A DNA stretch of 64,000 nucleotides from assembly GCF_000003815.2 (NCBI RefSeq), contig NC_049979.1, positions 354,036-418,035 of the forward strand, given 5' to 3'. The stretch is from Branchiostoma floridae (Eukaryota; Chordata; Leptocardii; Amphioxiformes; Branchiostomatidae). A program made the position numbers and the translations under genes. Below are positions 13,327 to 24,715 of the stretch, one piece after another. The first letter of the stretch is position 1; each line of letters opens with the position of its first letter. Under the pieces are notes generated by a model. The model searched no databases. It was not told where the DNA came from and saw only the letters and a program-made list of their open reading frames with translations.

Positions 13327-13540
13327 TCTTGCTGCACTCCCGCCCGGACCGCCACGCCATCGAGTCGTTTCAACTGTCCGAGCAGCAGCGGCTGCAGCAG
13401 CTAGCCTGCCCCACAGCCCCTGGGGTAGCCTGCCCCACAGCCCCTGGGGTAGCTTGCGACACGTCCCCTGGGGGTGACCTGCCGGAGGACACTCAGCCTG
13501 ACCAAGCACAGGAAAAGTCTGTGGTTGGATCTTTTCTTAG
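13327..13540 (+). CDS. Orphan candidate exon, Gln/Pro-rich, function unknown
   Basis: The acceptor is CTCTGCCCCCCAG and the donor CTTAG/GTAAGT. The frame is open throughout, with LSEQQRLQQLA followed by a short in-frame repeat resembling CPTAPGVA (24-bp unit, two full and one diverged copy). It needs one base from a previous exon, as supplied by MAJIN exon 9, so it could be an alternative downstream MAJIN exon. I recognise no domain and no partner exon is certain. Confidence 0.4.
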
Positions 13541-14253
13541 GTAAGTGGGTGAATCACCAATTATAATACTGTAACTACAAGCATCTATCTAACAATCATG
13601 GATTATTTTCGTCTATGTGAGTTAGATTGTTTAAGGTATCGCACCAAGGTAGAAGAGGCACACAGTTGGATTTTTGGTCGTGTTTTTTTTACAATTTTAC
13701 AATGTTTTTTACGCACATTTCTACCTTACGATGTATTTTTGCATGATTCCTAATGTAAGCATGCAAGCATGTATGTTTTGCATGGTTCTTATTGTTAGAT
13801 TGAACTGCTGACTGTTTTGTTGCCCAGAATGCTCATCCATCCTGCTAGACAGCTGTTCAGCGGACAGGATACCAGCTAGGGAGAGGCACTCGCCATCTTG
13901 TGTCAGAAGAAACCTCCTGTTTTCTGCCATTTTTATTGCTTACAAGGAAATTATTTACTGTAGATGTTCAGTGTGCAGACAAAGTTCTTTCTATTGTCCT
14001 GTGATATTTTTGAAAGGCATGACAGAACTATGGATGGTGTATATGTTTTCTACAAAACAAGGGACATGTTGATATGATTACTATGTTATACGTTTTGGAA
14101 ACATTTTTGAATAACTGTCAATGGATAAAATTATTTTCAAGTACATTGAGTCCACAAGTGTGTATTTCAGAGTTGGAACGAACAGGAGCTGGAGTTCTTG
14201 TAGTTGTATATTTTTGTAAAAGTGCTCCTGATGAAGGGACAGTAGATAGGTAA

Positions 14254-14638
14254 GGCCTAGGAAAAAAATGTTGTGTTTCCTGTTTCAGTCCTGAAAAAAT
14301 TAGGGCCGGTAAATTGGGATTCTTTTTTCTGGTAATTTTTTTAGGCTGGCCAAAACTCTAGTGAGACATATTACAAGACAGTTGAACAAAGATGAACTGA
14401 AATGCATGAGGACACTAAGTGTCTTTCAATATGAAACTTTAATTTTGTGCATAATGGATACATTTCTGCTTCATTAGATAGGACAAGCAGCGCTTTACTT
14501 CAATAGGAAGCAGGCCGACTAAAAATTCTAACTGGAAGCTATGTTACTCCTCTGTCCACACCAAAAAAAAGTCTAGAGTCGGCAGTTTTTTTAAGGTTAG
14601 TTGGAAAACAGGAAACACAACATTTTTTCCCCTAGACC
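14254..14638. mobile_element. MITE with about 32-bp terminal inverted repeats
   Basis: The left end GGCCTAGGAAAAAAATG... and the right end ...CATTTTTTCCCCTAGACC are inverse copies over about 32 bp, including the TTGTGTTTCCTGTTT block. The interior (about 320 bp) has no coding potential. I could not define a clean target duplication. Confidence 0.75.
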
Positions 14639-14755
14639 TGAAAACAGTTATCTGTGCTCTGAAAGTAAAGGGTTCTGTTCAATCTAACCCTGCTTCTTGT
14701 CTTTATTTTTGTCCTCTGATTTTTGCAATTCCCTATAAATTACATAACCAAGCAT

Positions 14756-15160
14756 CATCATCATCATCATCATCGCGGGCTGCTTGCCCGGACCAAGTCC
14801 ACCCTCTCCTTCCAGACTTCTCTGTCCCCCATAGCGTTCTTAAGGTCCTCGACCCGAAGCCCCACATCACGTGCAAGTTGGTCAATGTATGTTAGTCTAG
14901 GACGCCCAGCATGTGCACACCCGTGTGTTGGCTTCCACAGTATGAGACAGTTCACTTGCAAGCTCAGCTTTGTTTCTAAAACAATGGCCGGCAAATCTGG
15001 TCCTACGCTCCCTGATGATGGTTGATATGGCAGGAATATTGCCATACAACTGTTCCTTGGTAGGATGTTGCTTCCATGACTTGTTGAGCACAGCCCTCAG
15101 CATACGTGTGTAAATACCATCAAGCTTGCTTTCTAGTTTCCTAGTTAGTGTCCAAGCTAG
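14756..15160 (-). mobile_element. 5'-truncated LINE 3' end (RTE-like reverse transcriptase tail)
   Basis: Minus-strand reading gives the C-terminal tail of a LINE reverse transcriptase in two frames: MLRAVLNKSWKQHPT and IRERRTRFAGHC, then GRPRLTYIDQL and WKERVDLVRAS. The 3' end is a run of CAT/ATG triplets rather than poly-A, as in RTE-type LINEs. An 11-bp target duplication, TAACCAAGCAT, flanks it at 14745-14755 and 15161-15171. The internal frameshift shows it is dead. Confidence 0.85.
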
Positions 15161-15773
15161 TAACCAAGCATAGATTATGTAAATGTTGAAGTAATTTACA
15201 TAATCAGACTATTTCAATCAGACTATTTCACGGAAATATGAGGTCTCCGAACTCTTGTTTGTGCTGAAACATTCCAAAGTCGACAAAATTCGGGAAAGTA
15301 GAAACAAGTTTATTTAGTAGTCTGTACCTCACTTTGTGAGTTAAGCTAATCTAGTTGTTTATGTCCCTGCCATAAGGAGTCTAACAAGGACCGAACCTTC
15401 TTGAAAATAACTCTACATCTAGTTTTTAATACTACAAATATGATACTGTACATTTGAACTATAATTTTCATGTAAATGCAAGTGTACTCTCACAGCCCAA
15501 AGTATACAAATGTACTATGTATGAAACTTGACATCTTACTTCAACAGCAGATTGTAACATCAATATTACTTACATGTAGGTCATGTTGATTTGATTACCC
15601 GTATATGGATGACATTCGTGTACACACAATGGTTAAAAAAGTTTTCAACCATATTGTAAGTCGTACAAAGCAACTGCAAAATGAGCCAAGATATGCTGAT
15701 CACTGGAATTAATTCAATCAATTCCAACACTGCATATTTAGAATCAGTTTTATCCAGTACAGACCACTATGCA

Positions 15774-18700
15774 TCAGCAGTACTTCAGTATGGTGACACA
15801 GGTATGCCCATACAGACCTGTGGGCATGGACCCCACACGATTGAGTGACTGGGTCTCTGGATCAAGGCACAGGACATTTTGGGTAACGCTGTCTTTGTTT
15901 TTGTTACAGCCTCCATAGATGTATACCTTCCCACCAAACACTGTCATTCCAAAGTAGAATGGAATACCTGATGCTACAACACTCCAGATACCGCTGTCTT
16001 TGCCAGGTGTAAAACAGAAAATGTGTGAACCAAGCCCAGCATAGATGCTACCATTGAGAACTGTAGCTGTCACATATTTATCCTTTCCAGGCATATCTTG
16101 CAGTGATCGCCATTGCAAGTCTCCCGGGCTGAAGCAGTACACTGCTGAGGTTGACTTTTGTTCACCATCCATCCCGCCCATCACATATATGCTGCCATCC
16201 AACACTACAGCAGCATGCTGGCACCTTGGCTGTGGAAGAGGTACACCTGCAGTCCACTTGTTCTGGCTTCGGTCATAGACCTCAACAGATGCAAGTGTAG
16301 GTCCACTGAACCCATTCATGTTGCCACCAATTGAATACACTTTTCCATGTAACACTGCTAGCTTGTTACGATACCGTGTTGTGTTCATCTCGGCAAGACT
16401 GGACCAGGAGTTCAGTTCTGACTGGTACAGCAACACTTCTTTGCCAACAGAAATGATAATGTCACTGGTGCCTAGAACAGCCACAGGTACACACACAGCA
16501 TAATGCTTCATTTCAGTCAAGGGAATCCAACTTGTGCTTGTTGGCTCTGTGGAGTAGGTCATTGTGATTGATTTGGAGAAATCATCAAATGTATTGCCTC
16601 TTCTCCTTTTCCCTGCCATCACCACTACTGCCTCCCTCAGACCACTGGCACGGCGGGGACGGGTGCGGGGAGACTGGACCTCTTCTGGGAATAGCTGATA
16701 AGTAAGAGTTTCCGTCACGATATCCTGCAGGTAAGAACAGGTAAGCGATTTGCAGAGAATCGAACGGGGTGAGACTGTTCACGCAGTGAAGGAAATCGCG
16801 CGGGTTCGATTCTCTTCACTTGGATGCGGAGCGCGCACGGCGATGGTGAGCCTGTACTACCGTGCGAAACGATTCCCCGGGTGATGAAACGCGCACGAGC
16901 GCGATTCTCATCACTTGAAGGCGGAGCGCGCACGGCGGTATCAGGACAACTCGGCACCTGGTACAATTCGTCCCCAGTCAATCAGGACAACTCATCCCCT
17001 AGTTTAGGCACCACATATACTCAGTACATCATTTGTGTAGATTGGGCTCGTAGAACACTTTTAACGACCTTGGAGCTCATTTTCACTTTGCTAGGCAAAT
17101 ATTTTCATAGCGTCGGCGAACTTGGGTGCGCTCACTGAGCGGAGCCGCTCACAGTGACCTTGTCGGCCCCGGCCGTCAGTCCACCCGAGTCGTTTCGCTG
17201 TAGTCAAAGCATGACAATCCTAAAAACTAAAAGACATTATGAACCATATTACGTTACTAAGCTTCTTGGTCTTCATGAAGATGCTCTGTTTCTGTATATT
17301 TGAAATACTCGAAGCTTACCTATACGTATTTTGACTCTGACTCTGAGATCGTATACTAGTTTTTGAGTGACTCTTCCGGTCTGGTTCGTGGACATAAAAG
17401 TCGAATTGAAAAATAAAATGAAAGTGTCCAATGTTCTTTCATGGGTGTATATTATCTATAGATACGCATAATTATATTCCTCGCCAAACATTGCCCATAC
17501 TCCAGTAACACAACAGCGGGTTTGCTCACTTACGCTGCGACGTAGCGTTAACAAAACAAGAAAATGGCGGCTTTTCCCACCCTATACCATCATGCACCAG
17601 GCGTGGCAGGAAACTTCGCAGGAAATCGTGTTTTTAATGTGAAATCTTCAGCTGTGGATATGGATATTCCCTGTTAAAAGTTGCCTGGCTGTCGCTCAGG
17701 CGAAAATGTCATACCAAGTAGGTTATGCTTATATAACCTCCTTGGCCATACCTACCGACGTATGAAGTTTACTAAGTCGCAATTTTATTGATCTGGAAGC
17801 TCTAGTCGATTCATGACTTAAAACTTTAACTTTTTTCTTTGCAGGTATTTTATAGCGCCGGCGTCTCGGTGCGTTCTGAGCGGGGCACGATGGCCTTGAC
17901 CTTATCGGACCGCCGAGTCGGCTAGCTGTGTAGTCCTATAAGGCATGACAATCCCAACGACTGCTGTTACGTTTGAAATTTCATACGTAGCCGATTTGTG
18001 AACGGGTCCGGTCATTTTGTTACGGAAACTTTCATTCTAATCTATTTCGTCTTTGTATAAATATCTTCCTTAGTAGTAGTGCATATTAAAGCTAAGTACA
18101 TTTAAAGTCTCAAAGTCTATCAAAGTACCCAATGCTAATAATAAGTACCCTGGAAACATTTTCTAGAAGTTTCCTGACATATATTTCCTATCATCATTTC
18201 CTATCTATCATGTCTTTTCCCGTCTTTGTGGACGTTTCTCCCACAGGCGATTTCCTGTTACATTTTCCTTCAGACGATGTACATGTATGAAACCGCATGT
18301 GTGTATTATTTACTTTTCCAAGTGATTACACATAATTATATCAGTCTCGTTTATATACAGCGCAGTAAAGAACATATAGAAATGATACCGGTACATGAAA
18401 ACCTTTTTTCAGACGGGCGACGCACGCACTTTCGTGGGCATCCTGTCCGTCCCACGCCGTCGATATCGACTATCCCTTCAAAGTGTATATTTTAGACTGA
18501 TACCCATTCTCATCACATTTCTTACAAAACATTACCCATGCACCAGTTTAAAGGGAGAAGACACTAATGTTTGGTGCATTTACTACAAGGCACACAAATA
18601 TTTATTTCTACCGACAACTGATGCTATACCGTCATGCATTGCATGACACGCAGTTGTGCTTTGAAAATTGATTGACGTCGGCGCGGCACATGATACTCGA

Positions 18701-20657
18701 TCAAAGGACCGCCACCCAGTACAACTTCCATGTAGCGAACTTCTGTACTGGGGATTCCCACGATTTAGGGGACGTTCTAATTATAATAGCAGGGGAGAAG
18801 CGTATCAAGATATATCAAATAAACTTTTTACAAAATATAAGTAATTTGACAAACTTCCTTGAATATGGAGCAACATTTAACAACCGTATGAAATATTTAA
18901 ATTGTCACTTTGTTTCCTTTAATAAACTTAACCAGGCACCCATGTGAGACGTTTATCCGCTATAATAATAGACCTTTCCAATTTTTACCGGCTACTTTCA
19001 GTTACTATTTCTAGATAAGTTGATATCCCTTAGTTAATCATCGCTAGATGTATAGCTACATCGGTAGTAGTATATCGGTAGATAGGAATTTGGGTTTTAT
19101 CCGCTGGCTGGTCGTCAAGGGATTTCAAGGGTGCAACTCGGCATGAAGTTTCTGTTCCTGGGTCGGAGCGTCGCCATCGGACGTTCCTGGTCGTCGGGCA
19201 GTGGACCGACGCAGCCATACTCTGAGATTTTAATCTCTGCGTATCTGTTCAAGTTCTGTTGGCTTAACTAACATAACTTCTAGTTCTACTATGTAGTTAG
19301 AAACTGAATACACAGGATAGGTATGATGTATTTGTATATATTTCATGTAACGTTATGAATTTGCAGTGGTATGTAAGGCGGTTATGTAGAAGGTTTTAGT
19401 AGGAAAAAAAACAATGTTGGTGTGACATGAACTATTTGTCTCTGTTTTGTTGCCGACTTACGTGATTAGTAACGTTACTACATTCTCGGCGAAGGGTTAA
19501 ATTCCAACTCAGAAATGAGAAGTAATTCAGAGTGAGTCTTACTATACGTTATCGACAAGTATCGCTGTCAAAAATGTGTCAGCACCCGTACCCAACGTCT
19601 TTCAAAATGACGGGCGTTCGCGCGACGCCTTGAAGTGAAGATACTAGTATTCGAACGTTTAAGTTGTCTAGTAGGCCGGTAGTATTGGCTCACGATCGCC
19701 TTGCGCGCTCCGCCTTAAAGTGATGAGAATCGCGCTCGTGCGCTTTTCATCACCAGGGGAATAGTCTCGCACGATAGTGTAGGCTCACCATCGCCGTGCG
19801 CGCTCCGCATCCAAGTGAAGAGAATCGAACCCGCGCGATTTCCTTCACTGCGTGAACAGTCTCACCCCGTTCGATTCTCTGCAAATCGCTTACCGGAACC
19901 TAGCTCTATCCTGGCAAGATGTGCAGACGGCCTTGTTGGTCTGAACATTCTTCAAAAAATGCATCTTGTCCATGAAGGGGAACCTGACCAGCTCCATCAG
20001 CTCTCTCATCTCCTCCTTCCTCTGCTCATGGTCATGGTCAATCCAGGCCATCACTGCTGTGTACACAGTTTCTTCAGAGGCCTTGAGGTCATCTGATGAG
20101 ATGAGTGTCTTGAGCTGGTCCTTAGTCAAGGAAAGGATCTCGGGTGTTTTGCTAACTGTTTCAAACTCCTCCAAGGCACACGAACTCGCTTTCTTCTCCA
20201 GGTCTGGACAGGACAGCATGTTGCCTAAATGAAGCATCTGCAGACAGTCTTTAGCACTCAGGTTGTTGGATATAAAAGTCACACATGCACCACGCACAGG
20301 TTGGATCCGGAAGAAGTTGGCCCCTTCTAGCAGTTCCACAGCATTGTCTTCTGTGATGGTGACTTTTGACGTGTACATGTAGTCAACAAGCAGCTGGAAT
20401 GTGTCGGGGCTGACTCCATGGATGTCCACCTTACGCTCCTGGCTCTCACGATGCCCATTACAGAACATTGCATGAAAGTACTCACTGCAAGCAGCCAGAA
20501 CGTTGCGGTGGCAGGGGATCTCTTTTCCCGAGACACAAAGGGTAACATCTGTCAGTAGGTTGTTGGAGCGCAATTCCTGCAAGCCCTGCAAGAGGGAGCC
20601 TGCGTGTGGCGTGTGGCAGAAGTCAAATGATGCCTGTGATTGCTGTCCTGCAGCCAT
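15774..20657 (-). pseudogene. BTB-BACK-kelch gene, left arm, split by a DNA transposon
   Basis: The coding sequence runs 20657-19914 (BTB and BACK) and continues 16727-15774 (kelch), a continuous frame of 565 codons once the insertion is left out. The BTB domain (about residues 30-135) has NNLLTDVTLCVSG and PCHRNVLAACSEYF; a BACK helical region follows. The C-terminal half has kelch repeats with YSIGG, YVMGG and YIYGG strands. Such proteins usually act as substrate adaptors for Cullin-3 ubiquitin ligases; the substrate is unknown here. A 3.2-kb transposon sits between the halves with the duplicated target TATCCTG. A shared 3' splice site (TTTTGCAG) 12 bp before the ATG implies a 5' UTR intron. 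I find no GT-AG pair that would restore the frame, so I treat it as disrupted, though otherwise open. Confidence 0.85.
16728..19906. mobile_element. 3.2-kb DNA transposon with about 180-bp terminal inverted repeats
   Basis: The ends are inverse copies beginning near GGTAAGCGATTTGCAGAG and extending about 180 bp through GAACGGGGTGAGACTG and GATGAGAATCGCGC blocks. The outermost 12 bp are only loosely matched. TATCCTG occurs at 16721-16727 and 19907-19913 and once at the empty site in the right arm (in reverse, CAGGATA near 38744), so the target duplication is 7 (perhaps 8) bp. No transposase is recognisable; the element is non-autonomous or gutted. Inside, about 17080-17220 and 17850-17960 are diverged direct copies. 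Confidence 0.85.
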
Positions 20658-21293
20658 TGTGTGCTAATCCTGCAAAACAACAGGATTTAATAATAAGTAT
20701 ACATATATATTACATGATATAATTGACAGTTATCTTCTAGTCGATATAGTCACAGGATCTGAGTAGCTCATATCCAATCCATCATCTCATTAGCTATTGT
20801 CCTGCAAATGTCCATAATATATGCTACAAACAGCACTAGCTATCAGAAGTTCAAAAAATTTCAGAGTGGGGGATACAATTCCAATTTTCCGTGATCACCG
20901 TGCTATTATTTGTTAATATTGTCTTCAAAAGAACAATTGTTATTGCATGCTATACTCTTCTTGTACGGTTTTCTTTTCTTTGTAGAAGGGTTGGGATTAT
21001 TGACAGGATGTTTCTGTCAAGAAGGATGTTTTCCACATGAAACATTATCTCCGTGTCACTTTACAGCCATAGACGTGGGCCCCGTTCATACCAAGCCTTG
21101 CACATACAAACTGAGGTATTTCTGCATCAAATATAATATAATAATATTATAGTACATGTATAATTTATCGGGTGTATTTGCAGCCAGTAGTGTTGAGTAA
21201 TGAGGCTGATTAACGTGGTCAAGGCGCCTCCTCAAGCATGTGACCCCCGTTTTACGTCCATCCTGGAAGACGATTTTGTGTAATTCTTCGTGA

Positions 21294-21406
21294 AGCTACA
21301 GCATCCAGTCGTCCTTGGTTGGTCTTCCATCCAAGAACTGACCGGACTGCACATTGCTTAACTTTCGAGATCAAGGGATTGGGTGTATGCAACGCGCCAC
21401 ACGGCC
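21294..21406 (-). pseudogene. 5S rRNA-derived pseudogene, left arm
   Basis: The reverse strand follows the 5S rRNA order: GGCCGTGTGGCGCGTTG, then CTTGATCTCGAAAGTTAAG (the box A region), then TTCTTGGATGGAAGACC (box C) and a GCTGTAG 3' end. It departs from canonical 5S at many sites, so I call it a pseudogene or a 5S-headed SINE relic. The same sequence sits at the mirrored position in the right arm. Confidence 0.75.
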
Positions 21407-22491
21407 CAATATTTCTATTGCTGGAATATTTGCGGATATGGAAGTTTGATGTCTGGACAGACAAGGTCCAATGTGTCTGGTGGGATGGGCGGGAGGGGGG
21501 CACTGAGCAAGCATGACGCCACCTTTCGTCTTTTGATTAATCTGCAAGGAATGTAGCTTGAACCGGCTTGCAGTTGTAAACAACTTGGACGTCTCACACA
21601 CGATGGTATACATAGCCGAATCCGATTTGCAAGGCTTAGTATGAGTGCAATCACAAACTGAGGGCCTCATTTTGGCTCAGAGGTTCAACTGAAAATATAT
21701 AACCTCCTTGAATTAATCAAGCAGCTTTTATCATAAAACCTCCATGAATGAACAAACAACCTTTAGTTTAAGTAACCTGATACAAGAAATCTGGACCTCG
21801 ATGAAACATTCAAATTTTCTTTGTCATGACAGGACCCATGCACACCCCATGCTGACTGTGTTCTCGGACTGGACGGCTTTTTCCACCAACCCGAAAGCCC
21901 ATCCTGTCACATAAATTTGTTGTGAATATGATCTTGTGTGCTTGTAATTTTTTAGGGTCAGCTTCAAATGGCGATAAAACAAACAAATAGGACCTTGCAG
22001 GGATCAACGTTACACCAAATCCAGTGCAGGTTGGGAGAAAGAGCTTGGTCGTCTTGAAGTTTCCCGTAAAGCAGGGACATAATGAGAAACAGCACACATC
22101 AAGGACGTTATATCACACCAACACACCATGCCAGAATTTCGGAACAAGGAGGTTAAAAAGAGACTTCTCTTTTCAGACAAACACTCAGGATTTTCATCCT
22201 TTTCTTCAACAAATCGGCGTGAACAGTTTAACTTTTGCCCTTAAAAGCACAAGTCTGTACGACAGTTTTTCTTACCTTCACGAAATCAAACCCAGACCGC
22301 CTCTCCCCTGCTCGTCGCAAAAAGGGCGGGAAAGGTCCTGGCGGTCAAAGCGGTTTTTATGGAATAGTCCAATCCAATATAGGGGTTGCGATAACAGTGC
22401 ACACATTGTCTCGGACTTCATCCTCATGTATAGATCAATTTACCATAGTTTATAGATCTTTATAGATATGTACCAAAAGTCTGTACAATGT

Positions 22492-23277
22492 AAACAAGAG
22501 TTCGGAGACCTCATACCTCCATGAAATATTCTGATTATGCAAATGACTTTGACATTTGCATAATTTATGCCTGCTCATGTAGAGTAGAGTAGAGTAGAGT
22601 AGATTCTTCGGTTGGGTAGGAGTACACCTTTCACTAACTTACACAGGTCACAGTGTTTACAGCCTAATCATTTACTACACGTACTAAGAGGAATCAGGAT
22701 ACTTTCAAATTAATTATGCAAATTAGAGACCTATTTGCATAATCAGTATCTGCTTAACTTTCACCTGCCACAAACTACATACGTAACACGTATTTGTCCT
22801 ATATTGGAAAACACTGTGAATATAGATTTTACTCATTAAGTATGCAAATTAAGTCCAAATTTGCATAATTTGCACTTCATTATGTACATCTCTGCCACAA
22901 CTACCTGCATACCAAATACCATGGACATCATTCCTATGTCCCATCATGCTCCTTGGAAGATTTTGACAAAACCGCTCCTGCAGTTCCAGAGCAAGCTGCT
23001 AGGAGGCCCAAATATACACCACTTCTTCCTTACATCAAAAGCTATCTGCCACCAAAAATCAAGACCGTAGCATGTCCAGGTAAAAAGATACCAAAAATTA
23101 AAGTTCTGCTGCAGTACCAAGGTCACACATCAGGGGGCCCAAAATTGACCTTGACCTTCGTCTTCCCAACCCTTCCCACATACCAAATATCATCGTAATC
23201 TATCACGAGGTTCTCAAGTTATGATGACTACAATAGTTACCTCCATTTTTCATGGAGGTAACTACTACATAACGCAC
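22492..23277. mobile_element. Insertion of about 0.8 kb, empty site in right arm
   Basis: The right arm reads continuously across GTATTTGGTGTTTACATTG (near 36190-36208), whereas the left arm is interrupted by about 786 bp at that point with no evident target duplication. One end, AAGAGTTCGGAGACCTCAT, recurs inverted near 15232-15256. It contains an AGAGT microsatellite (22581-22603) and shares blocks with 6470-6860. No ORF of note. Confidence 0.65.
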
Positions 23278-24715
23278 CAAATACATGACAGCCGTCTCAT
23301 GTACTGGACTATTCTAGTACATTTGCTTGAGAGGTTCTTCCTGACCCTTCTTGAGTGGCTACCGTCCTGTTACTCATCACACCTGAAAGGACGTCATGAC
23401 GGAAGGTGGCTGCCAGGTGACTCGTCAAATCTCATGACGATTTCTTTCAACTATTCAACGAAGTGGACTGGTCGTGTGTTCAGTAACGCTTGTCAGTTTT
23501 CTGTGTGTACGTAAATATATCGTCATGTCTCATGACTCACCTTTGACAAACTTCATGAAGTTCCAGGAACTTCAGTCAATCGGAAATCTGTCCCAGAGGA
23601 GCAGCTAGTCAGACGTTGGTAAGTTTTGTCCCTTCCAATTCATTTTGTCCAAAAGATATGTTTCATTTTGGCCCTGTTACGTTCGTCGTACGACCATAGT
23701 ACGATCGCAAACTGAGAACATTTTTTTTATTTGTGGGATAGTCGTTCAAATGTACAAACATTCAGCCACGCCTTGCCTTGGATCCTCGTCGGTGGTTTGT
23801 TGATGTCGCAGCCTGCTTGAAAATTCTACGTCAAAATAGTACGACGGCCCACCGTACGTTTGTTGCGATTTCTACTCCCCCTACCAACCTTGGTTAGCCA
23901 GCGGACGGGAGGCCTTGGTCTGCTATGTGTAAGGGGATTTCGGCTACGCCAGCGTATTGCATGGCTTACCTCAGTTATCCCTTAAGTACATTAGGCCACA
24001 GGTGCCTCAGTGTTGCATATCTGTTACGTTGTTTGTTTGACACCCTTTATTGCATGTAGTTTCAACTGTTCTCTTATAGCTGATTAACTAAACGTTATAT
24101 ACTAGGCTGTACGTGTCCGATACGGTCCTCTATTAAAGCTGTACCTTATTCAGTGAAGGCAAATATTTTGTAATATCGCCAACGCAAATACCGCAAAGTC
24201 GCTTCGTGCTGACCGCCTTGACATAGGTAACGCACGAAAGATTTAAGACAATAGACAGTAAACAGGTCGTGTTTTTCAAAACTACGTCACTGTAATATTG
24301 ACAAAACATCTGTTAACACGACTACGGTTTGGCTTTGTGCCAGGAATGTTCTAAAAATGTCCTCACTTTGCTGTCGTATACCTTTCCTATGACCATGTGG
24401 ACGGGCCCATACTAGCCTGATTAAATCTCACTTATAGTAGCCCGCGCAACATCCGCCGGCCCGGCCCCCTCCGTGGGGAGGGGCCAGTTACAGCCCTGGA
24501 CAGCGGAGTTTGCGTTACACAGACTAGGCCCATACTAACTAAAGAACAATGCCCTACTCCAATCGTACACTGAATGAGAGTGACGTATAACTGAGGAAAT
24601 AGGAATAAATGTTTTACATCCGTTCATATCCAGGTAGAGACCGGTGCCATCAACGCACTTGCAGCTACATAACGTGATAACATTTCTTCGACAGTGTGGT
24701 GTATGTGAAGAGAAG

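Larger units (their letters stand above)
20658..24715. other. Head-to-head intergenic region, left arm
   Basis: This region separates the divergent BTB-kelch and RTK starts and aligns in reverse with 34767-38012. It holds a 5S-derived pseudogene (21294-21406) and an insertion absent from the other arm (22492-23277). Shared regulatory elements for both genes would lie here; I could not identify a specific promoter motif. Confidence 0.6.

Noticed and set aside
14723-15025. Plus-strand ORF with a run of eight histidines
   Set aside because: The histidines come from the CAT-triplet tail of a minus-strand LINE; the rest is antisense to its reverse transcriptase.
16728-19906. The left-arm transposon acting as a spliced intron that restores BTB-kelch
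   Set aside because: GCAG before GATATC could serve as an acceptor, but no GT donor at the other edge rejoins the frame; GTAAGC within the inverted repeat leads to a stop after joining.
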